Shown here: piece by piece, positions 51,869 through 61,580 of the stretch
Numbering within the stretch: the first letter of the stretch is position 1
Layout: each line of letters opens with the position of its first letter
Source: an uncultured Prevotella sp.
Lineage (GTDB): Bacteria > Bacteroidota > Bacteroidia > Bacteroidales > Bacteroidaceae
Length of the DNA: 64,000 nt
Direction of reading: 5' to 3'
Assembly: GCA_900543585.1 (NCBI GenBank)
Contig: UQRP01000001.1
Coordinates: 1 to 64,000 of the forward strand
Notes under the pieces: generated by a model
Told to the model about the DNA's origin: nothing
The model's database searches: none
Seen by the model: only the letters and a program-made list of their open reading frames with translations
Translations under genes and position numbers: made by a program

Positions 51869-53188
51869 TTAGTTGGGAGCCTGTCTGTAGCAGAAAAAAG
51901 CAATTATTGCGAAGACGATGTTCGGCATCCACGCTGCCAACATTGGGGGGAAACCAGCATTGATGGCCAGCGTTGACGAAATCGTCTGGAACATGATATA
52001 GGCAAATGACAGAGCCAGACCGATGCCTAAATACATTCCCATGCCTCCTTTGCGTTTCCGTGCTGACAGAGAGGCACCGATAATGGTGAGAATGAAGGAG
52101 GCAAAGGACGACGCGATGCGTTTATAGTATTCTACCTGATATTGCACCACATTACCTGAACCTCTGTCTATCTGTTTGGAGATATAGTCTTTCAGCTCGG
52201 GTGAGGTGAACGTCTCCTGCTGGCCTTTCGAGTAGACCAGGTCGGTAGGCTCCATCTGTATCAGTGAGTCTTTCATGGCTCCTGTGGTAATATGCTCCCG
52301 GAGGCCTTTAAGCTGTCGTACCTTCCAGTTCGTCAGCTTCCAGTGATATTTAGAGTCTGAGATGGTATCATACTGCACCTCCATAGCTGTGAGATGAGAC
52401 ACCAATTTCTTATTCTCAAACTTGTCAAGACAGAAGCCGTAGCCGTGCTTATTATTGTTGTCGTAGTGCTGAATATATGCGATAACGCCAGGTGCAACTT
52501 GAAGCTGAACATTCTCGGCTGCCGTATTCTTCTTCTTATTCTTATACATCGTCTCAAAGTTTTGTCTGATGACGGTGCCGTGTGGAATGACATAGGCTGA
52601 GAGATAATAGGATAGCCCCGAGAGCAAGACGCAGGTAAACATGTACGGACGGAGCAGGCGCTTGAACGATATACCGGTGGCCAGAATCGCTATTATCTCT
52701 GAATTGCCAGCAAGCTTCGAGGTAAAGAATATGACGGCAATAAAGACGAATAGCGCACTGAAGAGATTGGCAAAGTACGGAATGAAGTTGGCATAATAGT
52801 CAAAGACTATAGCACTCAGTGGGGCATGGTATTGCGTAAACTTAGCCAAGTTCTCGTTGATGTCAAAGACGATAGAAATAGAGATGATGAGTGCAATAGA
52901 GAAAAAGTAAGTCCCTATAAACTTTTTGATGATATACCAGTCTATTCTCTTTATATACCGGAACGGGTTCAGAAACTTCAGAAACTTCAGTCTCCTGCCT
53001 GTCCAGCCGATCATGCGCTGTAGTGTCTTCGTATGCGCCGCTATCCATCGGAAGAATCTGTGCAGCCATGCCGGGTGCTGCGCCAGATATCGCCCTACCT
53101 TATAGAGTCGCCGGTGCTTTCTGATGTTGCTGAAACTCTTCTTGCGCTTAGACCGTGATATGTGAGCTTTTGTTTCGCTATCCATCAT
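51869..53188 (-). CDS. LptF/LptG-family permease with basic N-terminal extension
   Basis: This 439-residue inner-membrane protein is the permease part of the lipopolysaccharide export complex. The family core begins near residue 80 (KRIDWYIIKKFIGTYFFSIA), with three N-terminal helices, a periplasmic beta-jellyroll (about 200-330) and three C-terminal helices. The first 79 residues are strongly basic (KRKKSFSNIRKHRRLYK) and absent from typical LptG. A start at the internal ATG 53014 would remove most of them. It lies 26 bases after tgt. Confidence 0.87.
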   Translation of the reverse strand: MMDSETKAHISRSKRKKSFSNIRKHRRLYKVGRYLAQHPAWLHRFFRWIAAHTKTLQRMIGWTGRRLKFLKFLNPFRYIKRIDWYIIKKFIGTYFFSIALIISISIVFDINENLAKFTQYHAPLSAIVFDYYANFIPYFANLFSALFVFIAVIFFTSKLAGNSEIIAILATGISFKRLLRPYMFTCVLLSGLSYYLSAYVIPHGTVIRQNFETMYKNKKKNTAAENVQLQVAPGVIAYIQHYDNNNKHGYGFCLDKFENKKLVSHLTAMEVQYDTISDSKYHWKLTNWKVRQLKGLREHITTGAMKDSLIQMEPTDLVYSKGQQETFTSPELKDYISKQIDRGSGNVVQYQVEYYKRIASSFASFILTIIGASLSARKRKGGMGMYLGIGLALSFAYIMFQTISSTLAINAGFPPMLAAWMPNIVFAIIAFFCYRQAPN

Positions 53189-53214
53189 TTTTTCAGCTTA
53201 ATACGTTAGTCTGC

Positions 53215-54342
53215 CTAAATCCTTACTCCCAACTGGTCAATGATGCCACTCTTCCATTTGGTAAAGTCGCCATCTATAATATGTTGGCGGGCATCAGTGA
53301 CCAGACGTAGATAGAAGGCCAGGTTATGGATGCTTGCTATCTGTAGGGCCAGATATTCGCCAGCCTTGAAGAGGTGGTGAAGATAAGCTTTCGTAGTCAC
53401 TCTGTCTATGTCGCAGCCGTCAGGGTCGAGGGGCGTAAAGTCCATCTCCCATTTCTTATTATGCATATTCATCGTGCCGTTATAGGTGAAAAGCATGGCG
53501 TTGCGGCCATTACGGGTAGGCATGACACAGTCGAACATGTCAACCCCTCGCTCTATGCCTTCCAGAATATTCTGTGGAGTACCTACCCCCATGAGATAAC
53601 GGGGTTTGTCCTTGGGCAGAATGTCATTAACAACTTCTATCATCTCATACATCACCTCGGTAGGCTCACCAACAGCCAGACCACCGATAGCGTTGCCATC
53701 AGCTCCTTTATCAGCGACAAACTTGGCAGCCTCTCGGCGTAAATCCTTGAAAGTGCAGCCTTGTACAATGGGGAAAAGGCTTTGGTTATATCCATAGAGC
53801 GGTTCTGTCTCCTTAAAGCGTTTGATGCATCTGTCAAGCCAACGCTGCGTCATCCCAAGGCTTTTCTTGGCATAAGCATAATCGCTCATGCCGGGAGGAC
53901 ACTCGTCAAGTGCCATCATGATGTCGGCACCGATGATACGCTCTGTGTCCATTACATTCTCAGGGGTGAAGAAGTGTTTTGAACCATCGATATGCGAGCG
54001 GAACTCACATCCTTCCTCACTAAGTTTTCTGATGCCTGTCAGTGAGAAGACCTGGAAGCCGCCGCTGTCTGTCAGAATAGGACGCTCCCAACCATTGAAA
54101 CCATGTAGCCCTCCGGCGGCGCGGAGCACCTCGAGCCCTGGTCGGAGATAAAGATGGTAGGTGTTGCCAAGGATAATCTGGGCTTTCACCTGCTCACGTA
54201 GCTCGCTGAAGTGCACAGCCTTGACGGTTCCAGCAGTGCCCACTGGCATGAAGATAGGCGTACGTATCTCGCCATGGTCTGTGGTGATAAGTCCTGCACG
54301 TGCATCAGAAGCAGAATCGGTATATTGAAGTGTAAAATTCAT
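53215..54342 (-). CDS. tgt: tRNA-guanine transglycosylase (zinc-site cysteines not conserved)
   Basis: This 375-residue enzyme, counted from the ATG at 54342, exchanges guanine-34 for a 7-deazaguanine in GUN-reading tRNAs (queuosine pathway). Catalytic segments are intact: LTDSGGFQVFSL, GGLAVGEP and the nucleophile region GVDMFDCVMPTRNGRN. The usual zinc cluster CxCxxC before AYLHHL is replaced: the segment reads DGCDIDRVTTKAYLHHL, keeping only one Cys (codon 53413-53415). The family His in IASIHNLAFYL remains. It follows lon by 5 bases. Confidence 0.94.
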   Translation of the reverse strand: MNFTLQYTDSASDARAGLITTDHGEIRTPIFMPVGTAGTVKAVHFSELREQVKAQIILGNTYHLYLRPGLEVLRAAGGLHGFNGWERPILTDSGGFQVFSLTGIRKLSEEGCEFRSHIDGSKHFFTPENVMDTERIIGADIMMALDECPPGMSDYAYAKKSLGMTQRWLDRCIKRFKETEPLYGYNQSLFPIVQGCTFKDLRREAAKFVADKGADGNAIGGLAVGEPTEVMYEMIEVVNDILPKDKPRYLMGVGTPQNILEGIERGVDMFDCVMPTRNGRNAMLFTYNGTMNMHNKKWEMDFTPLDPDGCDIDRVTTKAYLHHLFKAGEYLALQIASIHNLAFYLRLVTDARQHIIDGDFTKWKSGIIDQLGVRI

Positions 54343-54347
54343 CTTTA

Positions 54348-56819
54348 TTATTTCTTTTCGGCACTGTTGTCCTCTGGTATTGTGAAGTCGACGGGAGAGT
54401 CTACCTTCTCGTTGGTGAGTGCAAACGCCCATACCTCACTGACATTCTCAACATAGTGGAATGTAACGCCCTTGCGGTATTTCTCGGGAATCTCTTCCAC
54501 ATCTTTCTTGTTCTCCCGGCAGATGACGATATCTGTGATGCCGGCGCGTTTGGCTGCAAGAATTTTCTCTTTGATGCCACCCACGGGAAGAACCTTACCG
54601 CGAAGGGTTATCTCACCCGTCATAGCCGTCTTTATTCTCACCTTCCGTTGTGTGAGGGCTGAAGCGATGGACGTGGCCATTGTGATTCCGGCAGAAGGAC
54701 CATCCTTGGGGGTAGCACCCTCAGGAACGTGGATATGGATGTTCCAGTTGTCGAAGACCCTGTAGTCTACGCCGAGCTCGTCACAGTGCGCCTTGACATA
54801 TTGCAGAGCAATGATAGCACTCTCTTTCATCACATCTCCGAGGTTACCGGTCAGGGTGAGTTTGCCGCCTTTGCCCTTGGAGAGTGAGGTCTCAATAAAG
54901 AGAATTTCACCTCCTACGCTTGTCCAGGCCAGTCCTGTCACAACACCGGCATAATCATTGCCCTGATAGATATCACGATAGAAAGGTGGCTTACCAAGAA
55001 GCCCTTCAATATCTGTATCTGTAATAGGCTTCTGTGGAAGTATGTCTTCCATAGCCTTGCGGAAGGCTATCTTGCGGAATACCTTGTTGATCTGCTTTTC
55101 CAGCTGTCTTACGCCACTCTCGCGGGTATACTGGTCGATGATTTTTTCCAGCCCTTGCTTGGTGAAGCGAATCTTGGGAGTGACCGTGTCAAGTCCTGTG
55201 TTCTTCAACTCCTTAGGCACAAGATGCCGCTTGGCTATCTCCACCTTCTCCTCTGAGATATAGCCGGAGACTTCTATAATCTCCATGCGGTCGAGTAGGG
55301 GGCGTGGGATAGTTGACAGGTCGTTGGCCGTTGCTATAAAAAGAACTTTGGACAGATCATAGTCCACATCAAGATAGTTGTCGTGGAATGCATTGTTCTG
55401 CTCCGGATCGAGGACTTCCAGCAGTGCTGAAGCCGGATCCCCATTATAGTTCGCCTGCGAGACCTTGTCAATCTCGTCGAGAATGAACACAGGGTTGGAT
55501 GAGCCGGCTTTCTGTATGCTCTTTATGATACGGCCTGGCATAGCCCCAACGTAGGTGCGTCGGTGACCGCGTATCTCACTCTCATCGTGTAGACCACCTA
55601 ATGATACCCTCACGTACTTCCGCTGCATGGCAGAGGCGATGCTTTTACCGAGCGAGGTCTTACCCACTCCTGGAGGGCCATAGAGGCAGAGGATGGGGGA
55701 CTTCAAATCGCCACGAAGCTGCAGGACAGCAAGATACTCCAGAATACGCTCCTTCACTTTCTCCATACCATAATGGTTGTGGTCCAGAATGGTGCGCGCA
55801 CGCTTGAGGTTGAGGTCGTCTTTCGTACAGTAGTTCCAGGGCAAGGCAACGAGTTGGTCGAGATAGTTCAACTGCAAACTGTATTCTGGACTTTGCGGGT
55901 TGAAAGTCTCAAGCTTATCCAGCTCCTTGGCAAAGGTCTTGGCAATGTTCTCAGGCCAGTCTTTGCCTTTCGCCTTCTCCTCCAACTCCTTACGGGCTGA
56001 GGACTCATCATTGTCGCCAAGCTCCTCCTTGATGTTCTTCATCTGTTGGTGGAGGAAGTATTCTTTCTGCTGCTCGTTCAGGTCAACGCGTGTCTTCCGC
56101 TTGATATCGCCTTTGAGATTTTCAAACTGTATCTCACGGCTTTCCACCTTCAGCAACTCCAAAGCGCGCTCGCGGATGTCGTCAATCTCAAGTAGCTTAA
56201 TCTTGTCCTTGACGGGGAAGGGGAGATTGGTACACGAGACATTGATGAGCAGAATATTGTCTTTGATATTTCTTATGGTCAGTGAGCTCTCATCGGGGAT
56301 GTCCTCGCTGACAGTTATCAACTCATTTGTCGATGACCTCACGTTGTCGACAATTGTCTTGAATTCTGTACTTCCTTTTTCAGGGTAGCTCTCTGGAAGT
56401 GGGCTGACTTGGCCTTTTAAGTATGAACGGTGAGAGGTGATGCTGTCGAGATGGCAACGCCCGGTAGCCTGGAAAATGGCAGTGATACTGTCAGTGCCTG
56501 GCATCTCTATAAAACGCACCAGCTTGGCGTAGACACCATGGTCATACAGGTCGTTCTTACCTGGGTCGTCCAGCTCAGGATTCTTCTGGCAGAAGATAGC
56601 GCACAGACGTTTGCTGGGATTCTTGGCAAGATAGTGGGTAAGGTTCAGACTCGATTTTCTACCCATCATGATTGGTACGAGAACGCCCGGGAAAACTACC
56701 ATATTGCGTGTAGGCAATATGGGAAGCAATCCCTCGTAGGATTCTGATATCAAATTAGTGACATCGCCCTCAAAGTCGGCAAACATCTGTATCGTAGTAT
56801 TTCCTTTTGATTTGTCCAT
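54348..56819 (-). CDS. lon: ATP-dependent protease Lon
   Basis: This 823-residue LonA protease has an N-terminal substrate-binding domain (about 30-240), a coiled-coil linker and an AAA+ domain with Walker A YGPPGVGKTSLGKS and Walker B PVFILDEIDK. The C-terminal protease domain has the catalytic Ser in KDGPSAGITMATS and Lys in PVGGIKEKILAAKRAG. It is the first gene of a minus-strand run with tgt, the LptG-like permease, the helicase and the dipeptidase. A minus-strand TAACTTTG (complement of 56838-56845) is the probable -7 element. Confidence 0.97.
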   Translation of the reverse strand: MDKSKGNTTIQMFADFEGDVTNLISESYEGLLPILPTRNMVVFPGVLVPIMMGRKSSLNLTHYLAKNPSKRLCAIFCQKNPELDDPGKNDLYDHGVYAKLVRFIEMPGTDSITAIFQATGRCHLDSITSHRSYLKGQVSPLPESYPEKGSTEFKTIVDNVRSSTNELITVSEDIPDESSLTIRNIKDNILLINVSCTNLPFPVKDKIKLLEIDDIRERALELLKVESREIQFENLKGDIKRKTRVDLNEQQKEYFLHQQMKNIKEELGDNDESSARKELEEKAKGKDWPENIAKTFAKELDKLETFNPQSPEYSLQLNYLDQLVALPWNYCTKDDLNLKRARTILDHNHYGMEKVKERILEYLAVLQLRGDLKSPILCLYGPPGVGKTSLGKSIASAMQRKYVRVSLGGLHDESEIRGHRRTYVGAMPGRIIKSIQKAGSSNPVFILDEIDKVSQANYNGDPASALLEVLDPEQNNAFHDNYLDVDYDLSKVLFIATANDLSTIPRPLLDRMEIIEVSGYISEEKVEIAKRHLVPKELKNTGLDTVTPKIRFTKQGLEKIIDQYTRESGVRQLEKQINKVFRKIAFRKAMEDILPQKPITDTDIEGLLGKPPFYRDIYQGNDYAGVVTGLAWTSVGGEILFIETSLSKGKGGKLTLTGNLGDVMKESAIIALQYVKAHCDELGVDYRVFDNWNIHIHVPEGATPKDGPSAGITMATSIASALTQRKVRIKTAMTGEITLRGKVLPVGGIKEKILAAKRAGITDIVICRENKKDVEEIPEKYRKGVTFHYVENVSEVWAFALTNEKVDSPVDFTIPEDNSAEKK

Positions 56820-56887
56820 ATTTTATAAAATGCTTTGCAAAGTTACTAAGAATATAATAAATATGTGCATAATAACGTTGTAAAAGT

Positions 56888-57586
56888 ATGAATGACGTCT
56901 TTAAATTCAAGTGTTTTTCGGTTTCCCAAAGGCTTAGCGCGATGAAAGTTGGCACAGATGGGGTTCTCTTAGGTGCATGGGCCAAAGGCGGCGACCATAT
57001 CCTGGATATTGGTTGTGGCACTGGCGTTATCGCTCTGATGATGGCACAAAGGTATCCTCATAGTATTGTCCAGGGAGTAGATATTGATGCTGATGCTGCA
57101 GCGGAAGCCGGAGAGAACGTAAAGGCTTCCCCTTTTGCGGAACGTGTCAGTATTTTTCATACACCCTTGCAATCCTTTACGCCGACGAAAAAGTTTGATG
57201 CCATCGTCTCCAATCCTCCCTTTTTTAATCATGGATTTACTACGCCCGATAAGGCGCGCCGTATGGCCCGGCAGACCACCTCTCTGTCTTTTGCCGACAT
57301 CACAGAATTTGCTGCTAAGTGGTTGACAGCAGAGGGAGATTTGTCTGTGGTATTACCTGTAGAGGAGCTATCGGAATTCTCTTTTCAGGCATCCCTGCGT
57401 GGACTTTTCTTAGCACGCGAATACAGCGTCAAAACAGTAGCGAATAAAGCGCCCAAACGTTGCCTTGTATCATACACGTTGTCGAGGCCTAAAACCCTTG
57501 ATAAACAGATAGTAGTATTAATGGATGGTCAGTGTGAGAGAACGGCTTGGTACCATGCTCTCACACAAGATTTCTATATTTCCTAA
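56888..57586 (+). CDS. trmN6: tRNA1(Val) A37 N6-methyltransferase (TrmN6-like)
   Basis: This 232-residue Rossmann-fold methyltransferase has SAM motif I LDIGCGTGVIALMMA and the N6-adenine motif NPPFF. The opening FKCFSVSQRLSAMKVGTDGV is typical of the TrmN6/YfiC group, which methylates A37 of tRNA1-Val. It is divergent from lon, and its stop is one base from the stop of the convergent lipoprotein gene. Confidence 0.88.
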   Translation: MNDVFKFKCFSVSQRLSAMKVGTDGVLLGAWAKGGDHILDIGCGTGVIALMMAQRYPHSIVQGVDIDADAAAEAGENVKASPFAERVSIFHTPLQSFTPTKKFDAIVSNPPFFNHGFTTPDKARRMARQTTSLSFADITEFAAKWLTAEGDLSVVLPVEELSEFSFQASLRGLFLAREYSVKTVANKAPKRCLVSYTLSRPKTLDKQIVVLMDGQCERTAWYHALTQDFYIS

Positions 57587-57587
57587 C

Positions 57588-58013
57588 TTAGCGACGTTGT
57601 CTTTTTTGACTCTGCTTGACGTTATAATCTTTTGCTGAAAGATGCTTGCTGTAAAGAATGTTGCCCGTCTTATTCGAGCGGAATACATAATTGAAGTTAT
57701 AGGACGCTTCTTTGTAGACTTTCATCGTCGTGTTCTCCCGCAAGCCTTCTGTGAGCTCCTTGTCCAATAATTTTTTTGACTTGTTGATGGTCTCTATATT
57801 ATCCGCTTTATCAGTAAATCTGTAGTAATAATTGAAAGTCTTGGTATCTCTGTCGAAGGTTACGCTGTCGGTGACAACATAATTCTCCGGTGGAGTGGGG
57901 CAGTAGCGCTCTGTATAGTCTGCTGCCATCTTCGCGGCACGGTCTTCAAGTGTGGCATGATGGCACGATGTGATCATTATTGTAGCCATTATAATCCAAA
58001 TAAATCTTCTCAT
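57588..58013 (-). CDS. Small lipoprotein of unknown function
   Basis: This 141-residue protein has lipobox ITSC (Cys17), counted from the ATG at 58013; a TTG nine bases earlier is not preferred. The mature part has alternating charged strands (NYVVTDSVTFDRDTKTFNYY) and ends in a basic tail (KQSQKRQRR). I do not recognise the family. A minus-strand TAACTTTG (complement of 58040-58047) is the probable -7 element, back to back with the lepA -7 element (58092-58099). Confidence 0.72.
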   Translation of the reverse strand: MRRFIWIIMATIMITSCHHATLEDRAAKMAADYTERYCPTPPENYVVTDSVTFDRDTKTFNYYYRFTDKADNIETINKSKKLLDKELTEGLRENTTMKVYKEASYNFNYVFRSNKTGNILYSKHLSAKDYNVKQSQKRQRR

Positions 58014-58091
58014 TCTTTGCAAATGCGTTATTTTTTACGCAAAGTTAGGAAAAATATACGGTGAGACGATGTTTTTTCCGTATTATTTTTG

Positions 58092-58099
58092 TAACTTTG
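58092..58099 (+). promoter_or_regulatory. -7 element (TAACTTTG) of lepA
   Basis: TAACTTTG directly follows a second candidate, TATTTTTG (58084-58091). Neither has a clear TTTG 19-21 bases upstream. Confidence 0.45.
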
Positions 58100-58122
58100 C
58101 CATAAGGAATTGAGAAGAAAGC

Positions 58123-59904
58123 ATGGAAAATATCCGTAATTTTTGCATTATAGCACATATTGATCATGGAAAGTCTACATTGGCTGACCGTATGCTCGAA
58201 TACACCAAGACCATAAAAATCACCGAGAATCAGATGCTCGATGATATGGACTTGGAGCGGGAGCGTGGCATTACCATCAAGAGTCATGCCATACAGATGG
58301 AGTATGCGCTGAATGGGAAAAACTATCTTCTTAATCTTATTGATACTCCGGGACATGTGGACTTCAGCTATGAAGTTTCACGTAGTATTGCTGCTTGCGA
58401 GGGTGCTCTGCTTGTCGTTGATGCCACCCAAGGCGTGCAGGCACAGACTATCTCTAATCTTTATATGGCTATTGACCATGATCTGGAAATCATACCTGTC
58501 ATCAACAAGATAGATATGCCTAACGCTATGCCTGATGAGGTTGAGGACGAGATAGTAGACCTGATAGGCTGTGATCCGAGCGATATCATCCGTGCCAGTG
58601 GCAAGACAGGAGAGGGCGTTCCCGATATCCTTAAAGCTGTCGTAGAGCGGATACCTGCTCCAAAAGGTGACACTCAGGCTCCTTTGCAGATGCTGATCTT
58701 TGACTCTATCTTTAATTCTTTCCGGGGAATCATCGTGCTCGGGAAGGTCGTCAATGGTAAAGTCCGACAGGGCGAGAAGGTGAAGTTCGTGCAGACAGGC
58801 ATGGAATACACTGCTGATGAGGTTGGTGTATTGAAGATGGACTTGGAGCCTCGGAAAGAACTCTCCACGGGAGAGGTGGGATACATTATCTCCGGAATAA
58901 AGGATGCGACAGAGGTAAAGGTCGGCGACACCATAACGTCTGTGGAGAACCCCTGCCAGAAGGCTATTGAGGGCTTCCAGGAGGTGAAACCGATGGTCTT
59001 CGCCGGTGTCTATCCTATTGATCCTGCGGAATATGAGAATCTGAGAAGCTCATTGGAGAAGCTGCAGCTCAACGACGCCAGCCTCACGTTCCTGCCCGAG
59101 TCTTCGCAGGCTTTAGGGTTTGGATTCCGTTGTGGATTCCTGGGCCTCTTGCATATGGAGATCGTACAGGAGAGACTGGACAGAGAGTTCAATATGGAAG
59201 TGATTACCACAGTTCCTAACGTCTCCTACAAAGTATATACCAAGCAGGGACAGGAGCTGGAGGTTCATAACCCCAGTGGTCTCCCGGACCCTACCGAGAT
59301 AGACCATATAGAGGAACCTTACATCAAGGCAAGCATCATCACTTCGTCTGATTATATAGGCCCCATCATTAAGTTGTGTCTTGACAAGCGGGGCGAACTC
59401 CTTGACCAGCAGTATATCTCCGGCAATCGTGTAGAACTTCACTTTATGTTGCCTTTGGGAGAGATTGTGATTGATTTCTATGATAAGTTGAAGTCTATTT
59501 CTAAAGGATATGCGTCTTTCGACTATCATATTGACAGTTTCCGACCTTCCAAACTTGCCAAGCTCGATATTCTGCTCAACGGAGAGCCTGTTGATGCACT
59601 CTCAACGCTCACGCATCAGGATAACGCTGTGACAATGGGTCGGCAGATGTGCCAAAAGTTGAAAGAGCTCATTCCGCGCCAGCAGTTCGATATTGCCATA
59701 CAGGCAGCTATAGGCGCAAAGATTGTTGCGCGTGAGACAGTGAAGCAGGTCAGAAAAGATGTGCTGGCTAAGTGCTACGGAGGCGATGTGAGCCGAAAGC
59801 GCAAACTGCTCGAGAAGCAGAAGAAAGGTAAGAAGCGCATGAAGCAGATTGGCAACGTACAGGTGCCGCAGAAGGCGTTCTTGGCCGTTCTAAAGCTTGA
59901 CTGA
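58123..59904 (+). CDS. lepA: Elongation factor 4 (LepA)
   Basis: This 593-residue ribosomal GTPase is thought to act on stalled or initiating ribosomes. G1 AHIDHGKSTLADRM, G3 IDTPGHVDFSYEVSR, G4 NKIDMP and the LepA-specific C-terminal domain ending RMKQIGNVQVPQKAFLAVLK are all present. The length is normal and no anomalies are seen. Confidence 0.98.
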   Translation: MENIRNFCIIAHIDHGKSTLADRMLEYTKTIKITENQMLDDMDLERERGITIKSHAIQMEYALNGKNYLLNLIDTPGHVDFSYEVSRSIAACEGALLVVDATQGVQAQTISNLYMAIDHDLEIIPVINKIDMPNAMPDEVEDEIVDLIGCDPSDIIRASGKTGEGVPDILKAVVERIPAPKGDTQAPLQMLIFDSIFNSFRGIIVLGKVVNGKVRQGEKVKFVQTGMEYTADEVGVLKMDLEPRKELSTGEVGYIISGIKDATEVKVGDTITSVENPCQKAIEGFQEVKPMVFAGVYPIDPAEYENLRSSLEKLQLNDASLTFLPESSQALGFGFRCGFLGLLHMEIVQERLDREFNMEVITTVPNVSYKVYTKQGQELEVHNPSGLPDPTEIDHIEEPYIKASIITSSDYIGPIIKLCLDKRGELLDQQYISGNRVELHFMLPLGEIVIDFYDKLKSISKGYASFDYHIDSFRPSKLAKLDILLNGEPVDALSTLTHQDNAVTMGRQMCQKLKELIPRQQFDIAIQAAIGAKIVARETVKQVRKDVLAKCYGGDVSRKRKLLEKQKKGKKRMKQIGNVQVPQKAFLAVLKLD

Positions 59905-59943
59905 CATGTAGATAAAAATGATACCTAAACTGATAATATAGAG

Positions 59944-60534
59944 ATGAAAGATTTGCAAAACACAACGCGAGATATCGCACGTGAGCTTGCACGCAAGTAC
60001 AGTACGATGACCCATGAGGAGCTCGATACCTTAGAGAGCATCCTTGTGCCAAAGAAATTTGCAAAGGGCGAAATGATCCTCAAAGAAGGGGATGTTTGCG
60101 AGAGCATATACTATATCGACAAGGGACTCATACGACAGTTCTACTATAAGAATGAAAAGGAGCTTACCGAGCATATCGGTGCTGAAGGGGAGATTTTCAT
60201 GTGTATAGAAAGCCTCTTCCGTGAGGAACCGACCAAATTGCAGGTAGAGGCGCTGGAGCCTTGCCAGCTCTACCTCATCCCGAAGCACAGATTGGAGCAG
60301 GTGGCTCTTCACAATGTCAACATTCAGATACTCTATCGTAAGATTTTGGAAGAGAGCCTTATCGTGTCACAGGTTCATGCTGATCTGTTGCGCTTCGAGA
60401 CGGCTCAGAACCGCTATCTGCGGCTCTGCAAGCTGAAGCCGCAGGTGGTGTTGCGTGCACCGCTGGTGTATATTGCCAGTTATTTGCAGATGACACCAGA
60501 GACCCTCAGCCGCGTCAGATCAGCTACGGTATGA
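59944..60534 (+). CDS. Crp/Fnr-family transcriptional regulator
   Basis: This 196-residue regulator has a cyclic-nucleotide-binding-like beta-roll (about 35-125: FAKGEMILKEGDVCESIYYI continuing DKGLIRQFYY). A dimer helix and a C-terminal helix-turn-helix (YIASYLQMTPETLSRVRSA) follow. There is no Cys cluster of the Fnr type. The C-terminus is short, ending just after the recognition helix. It is monocistronic, 39 bases after lepA, with a strong terminator behind it. The signal sensed is unknown. Confidence 0.88.
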   Translation: MKDLQNTTRDIARELARKYSTMTHEELDTLESILVPKKFAKGEMILKEGDVCESIYYIDKGLIRQFYYKNEKELTEHIGAEGEIFMCIESLFREEPTKLQVEALEPCQLYLIPKHRLEQVALHNVNIQILYRKILEESLIVSQVHADLLRFETAQNRYLRLCKLKPQVVLRAPLVYIASYLQMTPETLSRVRSATV

Positions 60535-60557
60535 AGCCGCTATGACCCTATATACAA

Positions 60558-60592
60558 AAAGGTGAGCCAGAAGTTTTTGGCTCACCTTTCTT
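60558..60592. terminator. Bidirectional terminator between the Crp/Fnr gene and dapA
   Basis: AAAGGTGAGCCA (60558-60569) pairs with TGGCTCACCTTT (60578-60589), with flanking A and T runs, between convergent genes. Confidence 0.9.
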
Positions 60593-60610
60593 CTTTATGT
60601 GGCATATTTG

Positions 60611-61498
60611 TTAGATGCGCAGATCCTTCAGGATGTCAGCCATCTTTTGTTTTGTCTCTATGTTTGTTGGAACGAGCGGAAGACGGAGCACATTTTCTAT
60701 GAGTCCCATGTCGTTAAGCAAAGCTTTGACACCGGCAGGATTGCCGTCTACAAACAATAGCTTGTAAAGCTCTGTGAACTTATGGTGTATCTTTCTGGCA
60801 GCCTCGTACTCACCGTTGACCTCCAGGCGTATCATCCTTGAAAATTCTTTTGGCAGGGCATTGCCGATAACGGAGATAACGCCAACAGCGCCACTGGCTA
60901 TCATGGAGAAGGTAAGTGCGTCGTCACCACTGATTACTTCAAAGTTGTTGGGCTTATTCTTCAGTATCTCATCAATCTGCTCCAGACTGCCGGAGGCTTC
61001 CTTGATAGCCACAATATTCGGGCAGTCCTTGGCAAGCCGCACGGTGGTAGGTGCCTTCATGTTGACACCTGTACGTCCCGGAACATTGTATAGCACGAGG
61101 GGTAGGGGAGCCTCCTTGGCGATGGCTTTAAAGTGCTGGTACAAGCCTTCCTGCGAGGGCTTGTTGTAGAAGGGGCAGATACTCAGAATACCATCAATAC
61201 CACTCCAGTCGGTGCTCTTCATCTCTTCTATGACGGCATGCGTGTTGTTGCCTCCACAATATTTTAGAAGAGGAATACGGCCTTTATTGACGGACTTGAT
61301 AACTTCCGTGATTTTGTCCTTCTCCTCGCGTGTAAGGCAAGGGGCCTCAGCTGTAGTTGCCAGTATGCAGAGAAAGTCGGCATTATTGTCTATCTGGTAT
61401 TCCACAAGCCGCTCAAGAGCCTTGTAGTCTACTTCTCCTGTCTCTGTAAAAGGCGTTATAAGCGCAATACCCAAGCCTTTGAATATGTTCTGTGCCAT
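60611..61498 (-). CDS. dapA: 4-hydroxy-tetrahydrodipicolinate synthase
   Basis: This 295-residue (beta/alpha)8 aldolase condenses pyruvate with aspartate semialdehyde for lysine and diaminopimelate synthesis. The Schiff-base Lys is in IVAIKEASGSLEQ, the catalytic Tyr is in LPLVLYNVPGRTGVNM, and the threonine pair of the N-terminal loop is ILATTAEAPCLT (the usual TTGE is TTAE here). The length is normal. It has its own promoter at 61541-61571. Confidence 0.93.
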   Translation of the reverse strand: MAQNIFKGLGIALITPFTETGEVDYKALERLVEYQIDNNADFLCILATTAEAPCLTREEKDKITEVIKSVNKGRIPLLKYCGGNNTHAVIEEMKSTDWSGIDGILSICPFYNKPSQEGLYQHFKAIAKEAPLPLVLYNVPGRTGVNMKAPTTVRLAKDCPNIVAIKEASGSLEQIDEILKNKPNNFEVISGDDALTFSMIASGAVGVISVIGNALPKEFSRMIRLEVNGEYEAARKIHHKFTELYKLLFVDGNPAGVKALLNDMGLIENVLRLPLVPTNIETKQKMADILKDLRI

Positions 61499-61540
61499 AA
61501 ATGATTACTTTAATACGCTTTGGTGCGTCAATTCTCTTTG

Positions 61541-61571
61541 CAAAGGTAGTTGTTTTGTTTCTAACTGCAAA
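61541..61571 (-). promoter_or_regulatory. Promoter of dapA
   Basis: On the minus strand, TTTG (complement of 61568-61571), a 19-base spacer and TACCTTTG (complement of 61541-61548) match the consensus. The box overlaps the end of the EamA transporter gap. Confidence 0.8.
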
Positions 61572-61580
61572 GGATTTTGC

